64,000 bases of DNA, from assembly GCA_964036045.1 (NCBI GenBank), contig OZ038385.1, forward strand, positions 1,178,001-1,242,000, given 5' to 3'. Below the pieces are notes generated by a model that saw nothing but the letters and a program-made list of their open reading frames with translations, did not search any database and was not told the DNA's origin. Made by a program: the position numbers and the translations under genes. Origin of the DNA: Eutreptiella sp. 'Long Island Sound 2002'. Its lineage: Eukaryota > Euglenozoa > Euglenophyceae > Eutreptiales > Eutreptiaceae. Below, one piece after another: positions 60,104 through 64,000 of this stretch. Position 1 is the first letter of the stretch, and each line of letters begins with the position of its first letter.

Positions 60104-60604
60104 TTTTGCCTAAGGAAGTGCTGAGACTAACACTTAAACATTTTTGTTTCTCTTATGAAGCTTTAAGTACACTTTCTCAGCAACTAGGGTTAAAACCCTA
60201 GCTCCCCCATGAAGTTAACCCCTCCCACTCAAAGGAGCGGAGGTATCATCCCTCATGCAGGTTATACCGAAATAAAGTAGGCACTCCATGCCTTGGGCCT
60301 TATAGGTTAAGCCTAGTGGTCTCCCACCTCAGGACCCCTATACTCAAATGTTACTACTACTTGTTGTGGTTCCAGATTGTAAATGTTTCTGAATTCAGTT
60401 GCTTGGCCAAGTCATTTCCTGTGTCTGGCCTAAATCCTATGCCCCAGATTCCTAACCAACTCCATTTCATCCAATAGAGTGCACATGAAGTGCTTGGTGC
60501 TATCTTGGAGGCCTGAGCCATGCCAGTTTTCACATACAATCATTTGTTTTGTTTATCAAACCATTTGAGTTGCATATTTGATTCCTCATTTGTCTATATG
60601 CAAG
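60104..60604 (+). mobile_element. LTR-derived intron-like segment, second copy (5' end replaced by LINE D)
   Basis: Matches 53,310-53,818. It ends GCAAG (60,604) directly before GTTGGTTTC, as in the other copy. The first ~60 bp with the GTAAGA donor-like end are absent, lost at the LINE D junction. Confidence 0.75.
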
Positions 60605-61153
60605 GTTGGTTTCCTTGTTTTGGTTCACCATTCACGCCTACCTTCCTGGCCACGTAACTGCCTACAGGACCCTTATTTTGAACCCTATCGTATCATCAGG
60701 ATAGATGGATCCAGGATCCATGTCAGGTGCAGTCCACGTCTAGGTGGTGAACTGCTATGTGCACCTAAACAGTTGAGGCACTATCAGTCCCCCGACGATT
60801 TGTCCTGGGATGAGTGGCGCCTCAGCAACAGTGAGGTAGAGCGTATAGACCTGGAGAACGCCGCCAGTCCAGAGGAGGCAGACGAACTCGAAGAGATGAC
60901 TGCCGATGAGATGGCAGTCGATGGTTACTACGTGGTTGCAGGTATTGCTCGCCAGGAGTATAAACAGGGCTGGAAATTCCTAAACCTGTGGGGTGGCTAT
61001 GGGTTATTTGAGGCGACCTGGGAACCAATGTCAGCCTTCATACAACCAGATGGGAGTATCAACCCCATCTTCCGCTCCTACCTCGTTGCGAGCAACGGGG
61101 GGCAGCTACTAACCCGTGCTGAGACACTGTCCCTGCGTAAAAAGAAAAACTAA
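60605..61153 (+). pseudogene. pol: Gypsy pol C-terminus: integrase tail and chromodomain
   Basis: Intact 3' end of pol: LVLVHHSRLPSWPRN, ...YYVVAGIARQEYKQGWKFLN...WGGYGLFEATWEPMSAFIQP, then about 40 further residues to a TAA at 61,151-61,153. In an active element the chromodomain would target integration. The upstream integrase is absent; the next matching pol sequence upstream is the RT N-terminus at 33,766, so this may be the 3' remnant of that copy. Confidence 0.85.
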
Positions 61154-62610
61154 TTTCCCTATGTCAGTCTACTGACTGTGTTCTAACCTTACAGGTGCAG
61201 TGAGCACTCTTGTGCAGACGTACCTGTGTATGGGTGTAAGAGCAGTTGTCACAGTTGCCCCGCAGTGCATCGCAGGACAGGACTGTTAGCCCCCCGTGAC
61301 AACCACACCCTGGCCGAAGGCCATTCGTTTTTCACAGACCACTGCTTACTGAGCACTACACTGGCCCTGCCTGTGCCCTGCAGCCCCATGCCTATGGTTT
61401 CCAGCGTGAGCCAGGTGGCCGCTTATCAGGTTTGCAGCCACCCAGCGACTGTATGCCTTGTTGACCATGTGTTGCATGGAGACTGCCCTGATGTAATGAC
61501 CTTGGTGAGCCAACGAAGAACGGTGGCTTACTACACCACGGGGGAATGACAAGCAAGGTGTTATGAGGCAAGGTGTGCCTTCCCTCCTTTGGGACAAGCG
61601 AGCCGGCAGTTGGGACCTCTGACCGGTCCAGATCCATGGGGTTCTACCCTTCCTTACTGGGTTTACCTTACCCCTAAGTGTGCTACGTATGTCTGTGTGT
61701 GTCTCACTTCTCTCCCGGGCGTGGCTCCCAACTGAATGGGCTTCGCTGATGTCGGACCGAAGGTCCTAGTCAGTTACTATTACCATCCCTATGGTGCCCA
61801 ATTTCTGTGCTGGCGCCTATCCTCGGGGGAAGACGGCAAAAGCCCTATCTACTAGAGGGGAGGGGTGGCCAAGTGTGCTAAGGGCATACAAAACGCCCAT
61901 TTTTGCTAAAGGCCAAAAGCTAATGCACTCCCCTGCCCACGTTGAAAAGCACGCGGGACAGGAGACACCACTACAATACACTCACTAACGCCAGCACCAG
62001 CCTTCGAAGGCAGGGTGAGCACTCATCACTTGCACTCATCTCCTGCCAGGCCTGCTGACCCTAACACCTACACACGCTACTTGGTGTTGCTGTTGAAGGA
62101 GTCAAGGGTCCTACTGACCCTCCTGTGAGAAAGCAAGAGAACACAGCGATACTAAGCGGCTGTGGCCTAACAGGGACGCCACTACGCGTTTCCCTGTCAG
62201 GGCTTGGAGGGAGGGAGTGCTCAGCGTGCGTGCACAGCGTGGATGGCGATGAAGCCGGAATGCACTCACCACTCCTGGTTGAGTTGCAGTTATTTGTTTT
62301 CTTTTTGTGACCCGCACAGCATAGTTTAGAGCTGCCAAAGTGGGACTGCACCAATCACCCTTACCTCCCCACCTGAAGAGCAAAGGCGTATGCAGGAGCG
62401 TTTGCAGCGGAGGAACCGAGACAGACTCCACGTGTTATACGCTTCTCAACCCGCCCTATAATACGCTGTCTGCAGTGTCTACAAACGCCCCTATCAAGCA
62501 AGCAAGCTTAAGAAGCTCCACCCGTTTTCTAATAGAACGTGGGGTCGAGCCCCTGGGTAACCTAAACAAGGTTTACCGTGCGCACTTCGCGTGGCCTACC
62601 CTTTGATGCG
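61154..62610 (+). mobile_element. 3' internal non-coding region of the Gypsy copy
   Basis: From about 61,770 to 62,610 it matches element M 10,680-11,560 (reverse) and the window start. No gene seen. 61,154-61,770 has no clear match in the window. Confidence 0.65.
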
Positions 62611-63735
62611 TCATATGCATGCACAGGTATGCACAATCTTGCCATTTCCTGTTGTTTTTACCTAATTTAACTCAAGATAACCAATCACAAGCGTGACTCA
62701 ACCAGGAGGTGAGCTCCTCCTGGGCTTAACTACCTTACTCACCACGCATCATGTGAATGCCGAGGAAAACACGAGCGCAAAACAACCCTACGCGCTTAAA
62801 CAAACCTACGGCGAGTTATAAACCACCCTAAGCGATTAATGCACTGTGTGTCATGCATGCTTCCCTTTATCTTGTTTCCTGCAGAAAAAGGAGAGAGAGT
62901 GGCGCACTGCACAGCGCAAAACAAGCCTAAGCGTTTTAAGCAACCCTACTTTAGCGCTACGGCAACACAAACACGAGCAAGCACTTTCTTTTCTTACCTG
63001 TGAAGAGAGACGAGGGTGAATTGGGGTACAGGGAAAGCGACACAGGGTGTGAATGCCTCAATTAGGCACATGCATTGCGAGCACAGCGCATATTCTAACC
63101 CTACGTGCGCGCTGCGCGCTTCATTGGCATCGCATACCTTTCATTCCTGTTTTGACCTGTGCAGAGCAAGAGAGAGGAGCACCCGAACCCCCAGCGAACA
63201 CAGCGTTGACAATCCCAACGTTTTAACGAAGCAACTAACACGAAAGCAATGCATGCGTGTGAGATGACACTGGCATACCTGAGAGGTGGGATGTCCACCT
63301 GCTCTGTGGTGTGGGTTGAGTTTGAATACTTTTCACTAACGTTTATAAAGGTTTTGATGCAAGTATGCAAAAATTTCCTTTAGAACTTTAAAAACTACGG
63401 CTCATACCTTCTCTTTCAAGAGCCGTTTACGCTTGCGCAACCCTGTTTTTGAAGTCTGCTTCTGTCGCGCTTGTCTGCGACTTTGAGTTTTGGTGTAAAA
63501 ATGACGATTTCTCGCGTGACTTCGTCAGTTTTTAGCTATTTGACTTCTTAAATCGCTACATCTTTCGCCAAACCACAGGATTCACTCCCTGTTGGTTCCA
63601 TTTTCTATTTTTTTCAGCTCCTGGAGATTTGTGTCCTCCATTGGGAGTGTTGCTCCGCCCTGGCCCTTGGTCAGGACGTTTACCAAAACGCTGTTTAGGC
63701 AGCGATAGCCGTCCGCATTAGAACGTTCGACTGTA
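62611..63735. other. Unassigned stretch
   Basis: No gene or repeat recognised. ACGCG and TTTACG words occur. A 3' LTR starting AGTAAGAAAAAG was looked for and not found. Confidence 0.4.
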
Positions 63736-63797
63736 CCCTAGTGGGCAAGCATGTGTGCTCTAGGGAGGGAGTCCTGGGTTCAAACCCCACTACCCCC
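63734..63797 (+). other. tRNA-like sequence
   Basis: CCCTAGTGGGCAAGC (A-box-like) and GTCCTGGGTTCAAACCCC (B-box-like, four-pair T stem). It resembles in order the tRNA-like segment of the element M LTRs. No proper acceptor or anticodon stem, so probably a SINE head or LTR relic rather than a tRNA gene. Confidence 0.35.
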
Positions 63798-64000
63798 AAA
63801 TTTTTACCAAAAGCTTTCGTCGCACGCTGGCGACTTTTGAGGAATGCCCCATCAAAGGGACATCATTCACGGTACGATACACTGTTTTTCAAGGGTACCT
63901 ACAGTGTGATAGGCTTCCATGAACTAATGAGAATGTTTTTGGTAGGTTTAATGTATTTTGTGAGATAATTTTGGGAATATTTGAGCCTTTTTCCTTGGTC
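63798..64000. other. Window end, nothing recognised
   Basis: Short AT-rich stretch with no identifiable feature. Confidence 0.4.

Overview
This window looks like eukaryotic nuclear DNA made almost entirely of transposable elements nested in one another. I recognise no host housekeeping gene, rRNA or snRNA. The mix (Ty3/Gypsy chromodomain retrotransposons, a PIF/Harbinger DNA transposon, GC-rich LINEs, TTAGGG-like tracts, large minisatellites) suggests a repeat-rich protist or algal genome, but I cannot place the organism from sequence alone.

Layout. 1-5,414: the end of a reverse-oriented Gypsy 3' region, two arrays of a 184-bp repeat, and between them a hairpin-rich stretch. 5,415-27,336: a plus-strand Gypsy element, here called H, with 5' LTR (5,415-6,122), initiator-Met-type primer binding site, gag, protease, and a domain resembling the Dam-like methyltransferase of DIRS retrotransposons. 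H is cut three times, and each cut can be checked by its target-site duplication (TSD). A LINE 3' end lies at 6,773-7,719 (imperfect 14-bp TSD). A complete reverse-oriented Gypsy element, here called M, lies at 8,661-20,033 (786-bp LTRs, TSD GAAAT). A PIF/Harbinger transposon lies at 21,082-26,699 (11-bp terminal inverted repeats, 3-bp TSD AGC/AGT). Removing each insert plus one TSD copy restores the gag-pol reading frame of H.

27,337-33,766: a GC-rich LINE-type ORF1 region, then a second partial Gypsy pol that also carries the 3' tip of the Harbinger element. 33,767-49,994: GC-rich LINE sequence. It includes ORF1-like genes, a LINE reverse transcriptase (48,486-49,994), and a C-terminal ORF2 region split by an insert of two minisatellites (83-bp and 47-bp units) between 326-bp direct repeats. 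49,995-54,262: a third decayed Gypsy pol with Harbinger tip, methyltransferase-like domain, reverse transcriptase, integrase and chromodomain. In it an LTR-derived sequence with GT...AG ends sits between integrase and chromodomain. 54,900-60,100: a GC-rich repeat element whose 5' half is nearly free of T on the plus strand and whose 3' end carries the CCTCAAA-type LINE tail. 60,104-62,610: another Gypsy 3' part (LTR-derived intron-like piece, chromodomain, 3' region). 62,611-64,000: no gene seen; one tRNA-like sequence.

The most interesting items are: a methyltransferase-like domain between protease and reverse transcriptase in a Ty3/Gypsy lineage; a stop codon conserved at the gag/pol junction of two diverged elements, one in the known UGA-CGG readthrough context; a Harbinger element carrying a long RING-finger ORF; an LTR fragment that looks like a spliceable intron; and a 4.2-kb hairpin-forming minisatellite inside a LINE gene.
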